From a methane-oxidizing endosymbiont of Gigantopelta aegis (GTDB taxonomy: Bacteria; Pseudomonadota; Gammaproteobacteria; Methylococcales; Methylomonadaceae): a stretch of 64,000 nucleotides of DNA. The translations under genes were made by a program, and so were the position numbers. Below, piece after piece: positions 28,644 to 37,872 of this stretch. Every line of letters starts with the position of its first letter. Position 1 is the first letter of the stretch. Location: contig NZ_JAEHGD010000001.1 of NCBI RefSeq assembly GCF_016097405.1, positions 381,003 to 445,002 on the forward strand, read 5' to 3'. The notes beneath the pieces are model-generated. The model searched no databases. It was not told where the DNA came from and worked only from the letters and a program-made list of their open reading frames with translations.

Positions 28644-28764
28644 TAAAGAAAATAGCCAATAACTTCCGTATTTTTCACTCCAAAAAATAATCCCCCGCTA
28701 TACTTAAGCTATCCGATTTAACTGATATATCGGTTATTAGATTTCACATATAAAGGTAGCATGC

Positions 28765-30750
28765 ATGACAATCCGTAATAAACTCATTGCTGGCTTTTCC
28801 AGCCAAGTTTTTATTTTATTAACCTTTGGGTTTCTGACCTGGCAGTCGATCAATTGGCTGCATAAAGACATCGACACTATCGTCAACTGGAAAATACCTG
28901 CTGTTAAATTAGCCGTAGATGTCCATGCTGGCGCTTATGATGCCACGATAGAACAATTAAATTATCTATTATATGAAAAACCTGAAACCTACCAACGGGC
29001 CAAACAAGTTTTAGACGAAATGGATCATGACCTTGATGCGGTCGATCAACTGGCCCGACAATTCAACGATCAACCCTTATTGGCTCAATCAGCTTCAGTT
29101 CGAAAAAATGTCGCTGACTTCCGCACCTTATATGATCAAGGCGTTGCTAGCCTAAAAGATAACCAACGTGCAGCTCAAGTTATGGCCAATACCGGCAAAC
29201 AGGTTCTTGCCGAAGCCGACGCATTCGCCTTAGAGCAAGAACGGCAATATACCATGCTGTTAAGAAACAACGCTCCGGCTGAAACATTGAATGACAAAGT
29301 ACAAAAATATATTTTGGTTAACAAAATAAAATCGTTGGCCTATACCATCATTCAACATGAAAAACAGGAACGTTTGCATAAAAACCGACAGTTTTACAAA
29401 CAAATGCAAACAGAACTGCCGGCTTTAATGACGCTGTATGACAAACTCGAACGCATCACCCGAAAACAATCGAATCTCAACCGAATTGCAATTGCGCGTG
29501 AGGCTACGAAAAAATATGCTCAAGCTGCCGCACAATGGATACATAACGACGACCAACTCAAAAGCATTATCAGCCAAATGGATTCGATTGCGGCACAAGC
29601 ACGAGAATCTGCAGCCGCTGCCGAAAACGATGGCTGGACAAAAGCGCGTGAAGTCGGACAGCAAACCATAGCATTAGTCAACAAAGCCAATATCACTATT
29701 TTAATTGCCCTGCTATTTGGCTCTCTCATTGGCGGTGCCCTAGCTATTACCTTACCTAAAAACATTATTGCTTCCATTAATGCGCTATCTGATTTTTCAA
29801 AACGCTTAGGTGCGGGAGATTTAACGGCTCGAACTCACTTCAAACCCACTGATGAAATTGGCATCATGGCACAGAATTTTGACCAAGCCTCATCAAGCCT
29901 GCAAAACCTATTACAACAAGTGAATATTAATGCGGATGCCCTGACGCAGTATTCAACAACATTAGATGAAGCTGTCAACAAAACAACCACAAACATCCAA
30001 AAACAAAAAGAAAACACGGAACAAGTGGCAACCGCCATGACTGAAATGGCAGCGACGGTTGTAGAAGTGTCAAAAAATGCAGCGCAGGCGGCTGAATCGG
30101 CAACAGAAGCCGATCGACAAGCCCAGGAAGGTGGGCGAGTGGTTTCTGAAGCCGTAAATTTTATCCATTCGTTGGATAATGAGATCACGCAAGCTTCCCA
30201 AGTCATCGCCCAACTGGAAAATGATGTCGGTGATATCAGCAGTATCCTGGAAGTGATTCGGAATGTCTCCGAGCAAACCAATCTGCTGGCGCTCAATGCT
30301 GCAATTGAAGCGGCCAGAGCCGGTGAACACGGACGCGGATTTGCTGTTGTTGCCGATGAAGTCAGAACACTGGCCAGCAGAACCCAAAAATCGACCGATG
30401 AAATCCAGAATATGATTGAAAAACTGCAATGCGGTGCCAAACAAGCGGTTAAAGCAATGCAAAGTAGCCAGGAAACGGCCGCTAAAAGTGTCGATCAGGC
30501 CACTAAATCAGGTAACGCACTTACCGCGATCACGACTGCCATTTCAACCATCAATGAAATGAATATGCAGATTGCAACCGCCTCAAAAGAACAAACGGCG
30601 GTTGCCGAAGAAATCAATCAACGCATCATCACCATCAACCAAATTACCGAGGAAGGTGTTGTCGATGCCGATAAGACAGCTTCTGCAACCCATAAGCTCA
30701 ATCAAATGGCTAAAGAATTGAAACAAGCGATAGAGCGCTTCAGAGTTTAA
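28765..30750 (+). CDS. Methyl-accepting chemotaxis protein
   Basis: 661-residue transmembrane chemoreceptor. Membrane helix 1 (about 10-29) and helix 2 (about 309-331) enclose a large helical periplasmic sensor of about 280 residues. A HAMP domain and the cytoplasmic signalling rod follow, with the highly conserved hairpin tip [19 protein letters not shown] and [17 protein letters not shown]. There is no C-terminal NWETF pentapeptide tether. The ligand is unknown, and no che or flagellar genes are near. A long hairpin terminator follows. Confidence 0.95.
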   Translation: MTIRNKLIAGFSSQVFILLTFGFLTWQSINWLHKDIDTIVNWKIPAVKLAVDVHAGAYDATIEQLNYLLYEKPETYQRAKQVLDEMDHDLDAVDQLARQFNDQPLLAQSASVRKNVADFRTLYDQGVASLKDNQRAAQVMANTGKQVLAEADAFALEQERQYTMLLRNNAPAETLNDKVQKYILVNKIKSLAYTIIQHEKQERLHKNRQFYKQMQTELPALMTLYDKLERITRKQSNLNRIAIAREATKKYAQAAAQWIHNDDQLKSIISQMDSIAAQARESAAAAENDGWTKAREVGQQTIALVNKANITILIALLFGSLIGGALAITLPKNIIASINALSDFSKRLGAGDLTARTHFKPTDEIGIMAQNFDQASSSLQNLLQQVNINADALTQYSTTLDEAVNKTTTNIQKQKENTEQVATAMTEMAATVVEVSKNAAQAAESATEADRQAQEGGRVVSEAVNFIHSLDNEITQASQVIAQLENDVGDISSILEVIRNVSEQTNLLALNAAIEAARAGEHGRGFAVVADEVRTLASRTQKSTDEIQNMIEKLQCGAKQAVKAMQSSQETAAKSVDQATKSGNALTAITTAISTINEMNMQIATASKEQTAVAEEINQRIITINQITEEGVVDADKTASATHKLNQMAKELKQAIERFRV

Positions 30751-30775
30751 ACAATTTGATCAGTAGCTTATTACA

Positions 30776-30814
30776 ATAAACAACCGCCATTCGATTTGAA
30801 TGGCGGTTGTTTAT
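30776..30814. terminator. Bidirectional terminator between the chemoreceptor and cupredoxin genes
   Basis: A perfect 17-bp stem (ATAAACAACCGCCATTC pairing with GAATGGCGGTTGTTTAT), loop GATTT, lies between two convergent genes. The stem has a T-rich side in either direction. Confidence 0.8.
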
Positions 30815-31386
30815 CAATAGTTATCCGGAAACTTAGGTGCCGAAATTCCTGGAATACCGGGTAATACAGGTTTATCTTTAGTACCGGAGCCTACTACCAG
30901 CTGTGCCTTCATGCCTTTTTCAGTATGTTGTGCAATATCGCAATGCACAAGGTAGGTAAAGGGTGTGCTGGGAACGATAAAGGTGCCTGTTTTACTAAAT
31001 TTCCCATTGACCTCAATATGAAACATGCCTTCAGGGTATAAATACTTCGGCAAACCATGCACCATCCATTGATGACGAATTTCATCGGTGTTTTCAAAAG
31101 TTACCCTGATTCGGCTACACGGCTTCACTTTCCATTCGTGTGCATCATAGCCAAATACCGTACCAGGATACGCCTTGGCAAACTGGGTGCCCGCTTTCAC
31201 TGTGATTGTCACATCCTCACTGATCTTTGGGCAATCTTTGGGCAATTGGTCCTTGTTTTCATTCATCACCATCCCTTCCATATCCATGTGCATCGCCATC
31301 CCATGATGATGGGCGTGCATCGAATTTTCCGCCACGGCGAATGAAGAAAACATAAGCGGTAACAGCTTAATCCATAGTTTTTTCAT
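30814..31386 (-). CDS. Cupredoxin-like copper protein with His/Met-rich N-terminus
   Basis: 190 residues, secreted (signal peptide about 1-19, ending FAVA-E). The mature N-terminus, MHAHHHGMAMHMDMEGMVM, is rich in His and Met and is likely to bind copper. A cupredoxin fold follows, with an apparent type 1 copper site: a His in DEIRHQWMVHGLP and Cys, His and Met in VHCDIAQHTEKGM. The C-terminal tail GIPGISAPKFPDNY is proline-rich. It overlaps the multicopper oxidase gene by 20 bases and is the last gene of that operon. Possibly the electron partner or copper donor of the oxidase. Confidence 0.85.
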   Translation of the reverse strand: MKKLWIKLLPLMFSSFAVAENSMHAHHHGMAMHMDMEGMVMNENKDQLPKDCPKISEDVTITVKAGTQFAKAYPGTVFGYDAHEWKVKPCSRIRVTFENTDEIRHQWMVHGLPKYLYPEGMFHIEVNGKFSKTGTFIVPSTPFTYLVHCDIAQHTEKGMKAQLVVGSGTKDKPVLPGIPGISAPKFPDNY

Positions 31387-33055
31387 GTTGTTTTTTCTGT
31401 AAGCGTTTTAACAGCACAATCATATAAATCAGCACCAAGATCTGGAGTGCTAAAATACTCAGTTGTAACGGATCGAGTTTTGGCCAGGAAAAGCCTGATT
31501 TTTTCGCTGCGTTGTTGTGCTTTATCGCCGCGTAAAAGCCGTTTTTATCCGATTGCATCCAGACAGGATATTTTTTCTGATAAAACTCTTGAGTAAAAAA
31601 CGGCGATACATCCACGCCCTGCAACTTCGGCATGCCGTTTTCGCCTAGAAACGATCTGAACACTACACTACTGATGTGGCCACCGGGATAAATGCCATTG
31701 GTCGTCACCGCTTTTTCATGGTGATCATGATAGGTCCAGATGCCGGCCCCCATATTGTTCAGCCCATCATTATGTGCATACAGCGATAAATCTGCCCGTT
31801 GCGCCGCGCCTAGCGTAAAAACATCACGCTGGATACGTTGCTTTTCTGTTAGCTTCACACCATCGAGATGCGTGATAGTCGGTTTAAATCCGTGCATATG
31901 CAATGCCAACGGCTCTTCACCGGCGTTAAAAACTCTAAGTTTTACTTTTTCATCCGGTTCCAGCACGACTAACGATTCACGCAAGGTATAGGGAAACGAA
32001 CGACCATTCAAAATAAAAAACTCTGCCGTTCTTTGGGTAATGTTGTAATCGCGATTAATCGATTTTGCCAGCAAACGTGTATCATTGTGTTGCTGAATCC
32101 GCTCATTAAGCTGCTGATCCAAATCTTGATAGACCAGATCGTATTCCTGGCTGTATTCTTCACGCACAGCTTTTGATGGATGCCGCACTTTACCGGCACC
32201 GATATTGAAGGTTTGCACCCAATTATTAGGTTTGTTCTCCTCCACCACAAACAGACCGATCAAGCCCATCAAAATATGTGTATGCGCCTGAACATGACAA
32301 TGATAAATCATACTGCCCGATTGCCTTGGTTGCAGTTCATAGCTAAAAATATGCCCCGGCATTATCAGTTTGTTACTGGTTTGTGGCACACCATCATTTC
32401 CTTGGCCATCGGCACGTTGAAACGGATGATCCACGCCATGAAAATGAATGCTGTGTGGAAAATAATGCGAATTTTCCAGCGTGACGATCACTTTATCCCC
32501 CTGCTCCACCCGAATCGTCGGCGAGGGTGCGCGTAATAACGGATTGGCGACGATACTGGCAAAACTTAAGGTCGACATGCCTCGGCTTTTGGGCGCAAAC
32601 ACCCACAGGCCTGGCTGAATGCCTGGCGCAATGTCAAAGGTTGCCACAGGCTTGCCTAGATCCGGCGAATAACCATTCAGTTCGATGACTTCTAAGCGAA
32701 TATGAATTTCATCCGGGTCGCCGTCACCATCGATGTCGTTTTTTTTAATTAACGCATCTTCTGCGAGATGTGTTTTCATCAAGGTCGCCATGGAAATATT
32801 GTTGGTACCTTTAACAAATGTGGCTACCGCATAAGGATTATCGGCCTGACATACCGGCGATGCCGCAATCTCGACACCTTCGATAGTAAAACTCTTACGC
32901 CATTCTGCATTGGCTGATTCTGGACAAAAAGGCTCGACCTTACCCAGAAATGTTTCCGCATTTTCAGGGGGGGCGGTATAGCCGGCCTGTGCGACAGAAA
33001 CCAGGCTCAGCAATCCCGTTAATCCGAATACGGCACCGAATCGTTTAAAAATCAA
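31367..33055 (-). CDS. Membrane-anchored multicopper oxidase
   Basis: 562 residues with a signal peptide (about 1-24) and a C-terminal hydrophobic helix (about 527-549), so it is probably anchored facing the periplasm. Copper motifs are HFHGVDHPF, YHCHVQAHTHILMGL (HCH-x3-H-x4-M, a type 1 plus type 3 pattern) in the first half, then LALHMHGFKPT and TYHDHHEKAVTTNG in the second half. The final motif has Asp where most three-domain oxidases have Cys, so the type 1 copper appears to be in the first half. The substrate is unknown. It sits between a lipoprotein gene (ATGA-type overlap) and a cupredoxin gene. Confidence 0.88.
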   Translation of the reverse strand: MIFKRFGAVFGLTGLLSLVSVAQAGYTAPPENAETFLGKVEPFCPESANAEWRKSFTIEGVEIAASPVCQADNPYAVATFVKGTNNISMATLMKTHLAEDALIKKNDIDGDGDPDEIHIRLEVIELNGYSPDLGKPVATFDIAPGIQPGLWVFAPKSRGMSTLSFASIVANPLLRAPSPTIRVEQGDKVIVTLENSHYFPHSIHFHGVDHPFQRADGQGNDGVPQTSNKLIMPGHIFSYELQPRQSGSMIYHCHVQAHTHILMGLIGLFVVEENKPNNWVQTFNIGAGKVRHPSKAVREEYSQEYDLVYQDLDQQLNERIQQHNDTRLLAKSINRDYNITQRTAEFFILNGRSFPYTLRESLVVLEPDEKVKLRVFNAGEEPLALHMHGFKPTITHLDGVKLTEKQRIQRDVFTLGAAQRADLSLYAHNDGLNNMGAGIWTYHDHHEKAVTTNGIYPGGHISSVVFRSFLGENGMPKLQGVDVSPFFTQEFYQKKYPVWMQSDKNGFYAAIKHNNAAKKSGFSWPKLDPLQLSILALQILVLIYMIVLLKRLQKKQHEKTMD

Positions 33056-33591
33056 TGCCAGCCTCCATATTGCTTGGTCGGATCACCGCGAAAACCGGTT
33101 GATGTTTTATTCGCGTCAGGTACATGCACCATACTTTCCGAAGCTAATACTATATTGCGGTGGCTATAACCCCCTAATTCCTTAGCTTTTTTAGCAATGC
33201 GGGTGGTTAAATCATTGATGTCGTAGCCTGTCATCGAAGCATAGGCGACAACTGAGATCATTTCCTCTGCATCCTGGGTATTTACATCGGGATAATATTT
33301 CAATTCAATCGGTAATACCGTACCCGCAGGAATATCAATCGTATATTGGCCATCATTCTTGACCTCGGTACTGGCCAGTACATTGCCTTTTAAATCAACT
33401 GCCTTAATGGTGCCAGATTTTATCAAGCCTTTTTCATTGCTGACTTTGCCGGATAATGTAGCTTTTTGTTTAAAAACCTGTGCTTTTGTCTGCGTGTAGG
33501 CTTTCATAGCGCTGGATTTTTCATCACCACCACAGGCCGCAAGCACAAATACCATCAAACTAAGTAAAAAAAATGTGGATTGTTTTTTCAT
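33052..33591 (-). CDS. Lipoprotein, first gene of the copper-oxidase operon
   Basis: 179 residues with a lipoprotein signal ending VLAACGGDE (lipobox LAAC). Residues about 45-85 look like a small beta-sandwich (GKVSNEKGLIKSGTIKAVDL, GQYTIDIPAG) of carboxypeptidase-regulatory or transthyretin-like shape. Met and His residues are scattered and the tail ends KQYGGWH. GAGGAAGG lies upstream of the ATG. No known family is recognised; the position suggests a structural or copper-handling partner of the oxidase. Confidence 0.75.
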   Translation of the reverse strand: MKKQSTFFLLSLMVFVLAACGGDEKSSAMKAYTQTKAQVFKQKATLSGKVSNEKGLIKSGTIKAVDLKGNVLASTEVKNDGQYTIDIPAGTVLPIELKYYPDVNTQDAEEMISVVAYASMTGYDINDLTTRIAKKAKELGGYSHRNIVLASESMVHVPDANKTSTGFRGDPTKQYGGWH

Positions 33592-33613
33592 TGTCCTTCC
33601 TCTTTATTTTTAT

Positions 33614-33638
33614 AGACTAAAACGATGCGTTTAAGTCT
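33614..33638. promoter_or_regulatory. Dyad upstream of the copper-oxidase operon (possible operator)
   Basis: AGACTAAAAC, five bases, GTTTAAGTCT: arms of 10 bp with one mismatch, located 23 bases upstream of the lipoprotein start. Its position over the likely promoter region suggests an operator. The regulator is not known. Confidence 0.45.
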
Positions 33639-33649
33639 TTACAAGTTAA

Positions 33650-33674
33650 GATGGGTTTCGCTGTCGCGCCCATC
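33650..33674 (-). terminator. Weak hairpin after nirJ
   Basis: GATGGG at 33650-33655 pairs with CCCATC at 33669-33674. On the minus strand it follows nirJ and precedes the copper-oxidase operon, so it may separate two transcripts. There is no strong T-run. Confidence 0.35.
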
Positions 33675-33706
33675 CTAGTATTTTTATTATATTCTAATAT
33701 TCTTTA

Positions 33707-34849
33707 TCATAAATCTGAAATTTCCGCTTCGGTTAAATAACAGCCTGGATCTTCCTGCCACGGGTCACCATAAACCTGCTCCGCACGTACTCGGGTATTA
33801 CCATTACAAATGGCTTGCCAGGCGCACGTGCTACAACGACCTTTAAGTGGGCGGGGTGAGGCTTTCAAACCGGCTATCAAAGGATCGGACAAATCTTGCC
33901 AGATTTCAGAAAATGGCCGTTGTTTGACATTGCCCAGATCATAATGCCACCAAAATGTATCGGGGTGCACATGTCCTAGATTATCGATATTGGCCACATT
34001 GACACCGGAGGCATTGCCGCCCCACTGCTGCAAACGTTGTTGCATAACTTGTGCCTGCTGTGGAAATTTTCGGTGCACCCAATGTAAAAAATAAACCGCA
34101 TCCGCATCATTATTACCAGTCACAATCTCCTTGTGTAGGCCCTGCTGTTCCCAGCGTAAACCTGTTTCAAACAACAGATCCATCACCTCGCGGGTCATAT
34201 TGAAAAAGGCATCATCCTTACGGTTTCGATTACCCCGTCCCCCATAATTTAAATGTGATAAATAAAATTTATCAATCTGTTCCTGTTCAACCAACTGCAA
34301 AATGGCCTGAAAGTCATCCGCATTATCCTGTGTCAAGGTAAACCGAACGCCTGCTTTAATACCGTGTTCACGACACAAGCGAATACCCGCCATGGCCGCC
34401 TTGAATGAACCTTCCTTCTGGCGAAACTGATCATGGGTAGCACCGATACCATCGAGACTGATACCGATATATTGATAACCTATCTCGGCAATACGTTCAA
34501 TATTCTGCGTATTGATCAATGTGCCATTGCTGGATAAGGCAACATAAAAGCCCATGGATTTGGCGCGTTTGGAAATGGCAAAAATATGCGGATGTAACAG
34601 CGGCTCACCCCCGGATAAAATCAGTACCGGCACCTGAAAATCGTGCAAGTCATCCATGACCTGATAAATTTCGTCAAGACTCAGTTCGCCGGGAAAATCA
34701 ATATCGGCCGAGGTGGTGTAGCAATGTTTGCAGGTTAAATTACAACGCCGGATCAGATTCCAGATAACGACAGGCGCTTTGGGTTTACGGGCAGGTTTTA
34801 GTGGCGTTGGCTGCAACAATTCGCGTATATAATGGCTTAACCGAAACAT
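33707..34849 (-). CDS. nirJ: Heme d1 biosynthesis radical SAM protein NirJ
   Basis: 380-residue radical-SAM enzyme that acts on didecarboxysiroheme in heme d1 synthesis, replacing propionate side chains. The cluster motif is CNLTCKHC (about residues 36-43), followed by a SPASM-type C-terminal region with CSTCAWQAICNGNTR and a further Cys near the end (EDPGCYLTEAE). Last gene of the nirFDLGHJ series; the start shares a base with the end of nirH. Length agrees with known NirJ. Confidence 0.93.
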   Translation of the reverse strand: MFRLSHYIRELLQPTPLKPARKPKAPVVIWNLIRRCNLTCKHCYTTSADIDFPGELSLDEIYQVMDDLHDFQVPVLILSGGEPLLHPHIFAISKRAKSMGFYVALSSNGTLINTQNIERIAEIGYQYIGISLDGIGATHDQFRQKEGSFKAAMAGIRLCREHGIKAGVRFTLTQDNADDFQAILQLVEQEQIDKFYLSHLNYGGRGNRNRKDDAFFNMTREVMDLLFETGLRWEQQGLHKEIVTGNNDADAVYFLHWVHRKFPQQAQVMQQRLQQWGGNASGVNVANIDNLGHVHPDTFWWHYDLGNVKQRPFSEIWQDLSDPLIAGLKASPRPLKGRCSTCAWQAICNGNTRVRAEQVYGDPWQEDPGCYLTEAEISDL

Positions 34850-35319
34850 CAGCGTATCCTCAGCCCGGTTTTTTTCAAGATGCGCGTACTATAAAGGATT
34901 TCATGTCCACGATTATAATCCCCCAGTAAGGCGGCGATTTCAGCGACTTGTCGTTCAACGCCGGATTGTTCGGTGCTATGCACCATGGCGAAAAAATTAT
35001 ACGGCCATTCCGGTAAATGGCGAGGGCGTTGATAACAATGACTGACAAAGTCCAGTCGCCCGATACGCTCACCTAAGCGATCGATATGCGCATCCTCGAT
35101 ATTCCAAACCGACATACCATTGAAACGATAGCCCAATTTATAATGATTCGGCACAGCGGCGATACGGCGAATAATGCCATCGTTTTTCATCTTTTCAAGC
35201 CGTCGCATCAGCTGTTCGGCTGAAATATCCAGTTGCTGAGCCAGCCATTGATAAGGCTCTGGCATCAAGGGTAAACCGGCCTGAGTCAATTTGATGATTT
35301 GTCTGTCCAAACTATCCAT
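34849..35319 (-). CDS. nirH: Heme d1 biosynthesis protein NirH (siroheme decarboxylase subunit)
   Basis: 156 residues of the AsnC/Lrp-like siroheme decarboxylase family. An N-terminal helix-turn-helix-like part (LAQQLDISAEQLMRRLEKMKNDGIIRRIAAV) precedes an alpha/beta domain with SHCYQRPRHLPEWPYNFFAMVH, the pattern of the NirL/NirH group. With NirD, NirL and NirG it removes two acetate carboxyls of siroheme to give 12,18-didecarboxysiroheme. Adjacent paralogues share the same plan. Confidence 0.9.
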   Translation of the reverse strand: MDSLDRQIIKLTQAGLPLMPEPYQWLAQQLDISAEQLMRRLEKMKNDGIIRRIAAVPNHYKLGYRFNGMSVWNIEDAHIDRLGERIGRLDFVSHCYQRPRHLPEWPYNFFAMVHSTEQSGVERQVAEIAALLGDYNRGHEILYSTRILKKTGLRIR

Positions 35320-35762
35320 TACACGGGAAGCCTGAGGCCGACGAAATATTCTTTCTTCTTAGGCATGTCATACACCTTAAGCCCTGTTTTTTCACTGATT
35401 TCCTCTAATATGCGCTGAATCTGTTCAGGACTTTCCGTAGCCAGGACAAACCACATATTAAAGTGGTGTTGACGGGCGTAATTATGTGCGACTTCAGGAA
35501 AGGCATTGACCATTTCGGCAACCTCATCGAAACGCTGCTCGGGAACCTGCATGGCCGCCAAGGTCAAACCGCCGCCCATTTTTTCAGCATGAAACATCGG
35601 CCCGAATCGACTCAGCACACCTGTTTGCAGCAGGCTTTCCAAGCGTTGCAATAGCTCATCCACACCGATGCCCAGCCGTTCCGCCACTTTTTTGTACGGT
35701 GCATCACAAATTGGAAAATCGTCCTGTAACAAATTGATGATCGCTTTATCCTGTTTATCCAT
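35319..35762 (-). CDS. nirG: Heme d1 biosynthesis protein NirG (siroheme decarboxylase subunit)
   Basis: 147 residues, family as NirD, with the HTH-like part VAERLGIGVDELLQRLESLLQTGVLSRFGP and EVAHNYARQHHFNMWFVLATE, the NirD/NirG-type motif (NYxRxxxxNxWF). The ATG at 35762 has GGAAAAG upstream and overlaps the end of nirL by 8 bases; a 12-codon extension to 35798 would lie inside nirL and is rejected. Part of the siroheme decarboxylase set. Confidence 0.88.
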   Translation of the reverse strand: MDKQDKAIINLLQDDFPICDAPYKKVAERLGIGVDELLQRLESLLQTGVLSRFGPMFHAEKMGGGLTLAAMQVPEQRFDEVAEMVNAFPEVAHNYARQHHFNMWFVLATESPEQIQRILEEISEKTGLKVYDMPKKKEYFVGLRLPV

Positions 35763-36252
35763 CAGTCTTTTCCGTTTGCAAAACAGGATATAAGGCACCC
35801 CGTTGCTTAAAACAGCGCGTACTAAACAAAATCTGATAAGAAAAATCCTCTAATTGACAGCGCCCGATCAATTCATCAATCTGCTGCAATACCGTACTCC
35901 GATCTTTACCATATACCATACAATAGAGATTATAAGGCCAGATGCCCGGTTTACGCGGCCTTTGATAGCATAAAGAAACATACTGAATCTGACTGAGCGC
36001 CTGCCCTATCGTCTCGACTTTTGCATCCGGTACATTCCAGACAATCATCGCATTAGCACGATAGCCCAGTAAACGATGGTTGACGATAACCCCAAAGCGC
36101 TTGATAACGCCAATCTGCTTCAAATGCTGAATACGTTCGAGCAAAGCCTGTTCGGAAAGCGCCAAAGTTTCGGCCAATTGCGCATAAGGCTCAGGGCATA
36201 CCGGCAAGCCTTGTTGTAACAACTCCAGTAATTGATAATCCTGCTCATCCAT
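35755..36252 (-). CDS. nirL: Heme d1 biosynthesis protein NirL (siroheme decarboxylase subunit)
   Basis: 165 residues with LAETLALSEQALLERIQHLKQIGVIKRFGVIVNH and YVSLCYQRPRKPGIWPYNLYCMVYG, the YQRPR motif shared with NirH. Subunit of siroheme decarboxylase. It overlaps nirD by 8 bases at its start and nirG by 8 bases at its end. Confidence 0.9.
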   Translation of the reverse strand: MDEQDYQLLELLQQGLPVCPEPYAQLAETLALSEQALLERIQHLKQIGVIKRFGVIVNHRLLGYRANAMIVWNVPDAKVETIGQALSQIQYVSLCYQRPRKPGIWPYNLYCMVYGKDRSTVLQQIDELIGRCQLEDFSYQILFSTRCFKQRGALYPVLQTEKTDG

Positions 36253-36706
36253 CGCTCAAGTCCAATTCAAAGCCCAGGTCGATAAAATAGTCTTTCAGCA
36301 GCGGAAATTGCAGCACAGGGAAACCCGTTTGCTGTTCAATATCCGCAATAACCGCATCCAGGTGAGCCTGATTTTCACCAATCAACACAAACCACAGATT
36401 CAGCTTGTTTTCCCGTTCATAATTATGATTGACTTCCTGAAACTGATTGATTGTTTCAGCGACCTCCGTTAATACCGATGTTGGCACGGCCATTGCGGCC
36501 AGCATGCTTTTGCCGATTTTATTGACTTGAATCACGCTGCCGATACGATGAATCAGTTTTTGATCATCCAATGCCTGCATTGCCTCCAACACAGCTTGCT
36601 CACTGACACCTAGCCGCTCGGCAATGGCTCGGTATGGTCGGGGTTCCAAGGGAAAATCATGCTGAAAATCATTCAGCAGTTGTTTTTCGAGTGGGGTTAA
36701 GGCCAT
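36245..36706 (-). CDS. nirD: Heme d1 biosynthesis protein NirD (siroheme decarboxylase subunit)
   Basis: 153 residues with IAERLGVSEQAVLEAMQALDDQKLIHRIGSV and EVNHNYERENKLNLWFVLIGE, the NYxRxxxxNxWF pattern shared with NirG. Some bacteria have a fused nirDL; here the genes are separate, as in Pseudomonas. It overlaps the nirF stop codon by one base. Confidence 0.9.
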   Translation of the reverse strand: MALTPLEKQLLNDFQHDFPLEPRPYRAIAERLGVSEQAVLEAMQALDDQKLIHRIGSVIQVNKIGKSMLAAMAVPTSVLTEVAETINQFQEVNHNYERENKLNLWFVLIGENQAHLDAVIADIEQQTGFPVLQFPLLKDYFIDLGFELDLSDG

Positions 36707-37872
36707 TACAAGCCCATCTGATAAGCGCGTGAGGTAAAAAAAATGCCACTTGGCTTTGCAGCCGGCAAGCGGACTAATTCTTTAAAACTGGCTGTATCAT
36801 AAACGACCAACTGATTATCATCACGGACAGATATCCAAACCTGCTCTCCTCGTGGGGTAAACTCCATATGCAAAACAGCCTTGCCCGGCTGTAAATGTTT
36901 AATAATGGAAAAATCCTTAACATCAATCACCTGAATATGTGCATTATCCGGAAACGCAAAATTAACCCAAATATGTCGCCCATCGGGGCGCGCCATGACA
37001 AAAACAGGCTGTCCCAGGACTGGAATAGTTTTAATCAACTGCCAGCTTTGCTTATCAACCACCCAAACTTCATGCTGACCAATTGCTGGTAAAAACAACA
37101 GATTGCCAGTATCGGCCCAACCTTCCAGGTGCGGCATTTTATACACCGGCAGCTTGTCGTCATTTTTAGCAAAATCCGGCAGCAAGCGTTTAACGCCCTG
37201 CTCTGTCTGCCATAAATCTAGTAACGCCAAACCCGGCTCGCCAAACAAACCGGCAATATAGTAACGACCATTTTCCGATAACAAGGCATCATAAGGTTTA
37301 CGACCGATGCCTTTGAATTTGTGTACAACAGGGTGTTTGATATCCTGCACATTCAATAGCCATATTTCTCCCGCATCAAACAGGCTGAAGGCAAACCCCT
37401 GCCCCGGTATATCGACTAACCCAACCACACGTGACGACTTACCCTGTTCATCTATAGCTGGAATATCGGCCAACAATTCCAAGGTTTCGCTGGAAAAAAC
37501 CTTGACGCCACCAGGCGCATAATTAGACACCGCAATCAAGTGACCATCCTGCGAAATAGCCCCGCCAATACTGTTTTTGGCCTGTACAATGCGTTTTTTG
37601 ATTTTATTTTGCAATAAATCGATTTTGGTCAACCCGCCATCGCGCCCAAACACATAGGCATAGCGTTGATCTCGGGAGAAAACGACCGATGCATGGGATA
37701 AATCGCCTAGACCCTCAATTTTCGCCAGAATTTCCCGGCGACTCGTATTGACCAGTAACACGCTGCCCTGCGCCCTTTCGATAACGACGCCCAAATCGCC
37801 CGTCGCACGAAGCTCAGCAACAGCAGATAAAGAAAAAGCGATCAGAATAAAAAAGACGCTGCGGATAAACAT
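36706..37872 (-). CDS. nirF: Heme d1 biosynthesis protein NirF
   Basis: 388-residue secreted protein with a beta-propeller related to the d1 domain of cytochrome cd1 nitrite reductase. The signal peptide (about 1-19, ending SAVA-E) sends it to the periplasm. Propeller repeats with GDLGVVIERAQGSVLLVNT, DQRYAYVFGRDGGLTKIDL, and KPYDALLSENGRYYIAGLFGEPGLALLDL match NirF. It acts late in heme d1 assembly. First gene of the operon. The 68 bases upstream show no FNR-type box that I can support. Confidence 0.92.
   Translation of the reverse strand: MFIRSVFFILIAFSLSAVAELRATGDLGVVIERAQGSVLLVNTSRREILAKIEGLGDLSHASVVFSRDQRYAYVFGRDGGLTKIDLLQNKIKKRIVQAKNSIGGAISQDGHLIAVSNYAPGGVKVFSSETLELLADIPAIDEQGKSSRVVGLVDIPGQGFAFSLFDAGEIWLLNVQDIKHPVVHKFKGIGRKPYDALLSENGRYYIAGLFGEPGLALLDLWQTEQGVKRLLPDFAKNDDKLPVYKMPHLEGWADTGNLLFLPAIGQHEVWVVDKQSWQLIKTIPVLGQPVFVMARPDGRHIWVNFAFPDNAHIQVIDVKDFSIIKHLQPGKAVLHMEFTPRGEQVWISVRDDNQLVVYDTASFKELVRLPAAKPSGIFFTSRAYQMGL

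Noticed and set aside
28646-28764. Possible flagellar sigma-28 promoter before the chemoreceptor gene
   Set aside because: A CCGAT...ATCGG dyad is present, but the order and spacing of the TAAA and GCCGATAA boxes are not met.
29835-30440. 201-residue minus-strand frame in the chemoreceptor gene
   Set aside because: It is Ser/Cys/Ala-rich antisense of the conserved signalling domain, a common shadow of such genes.
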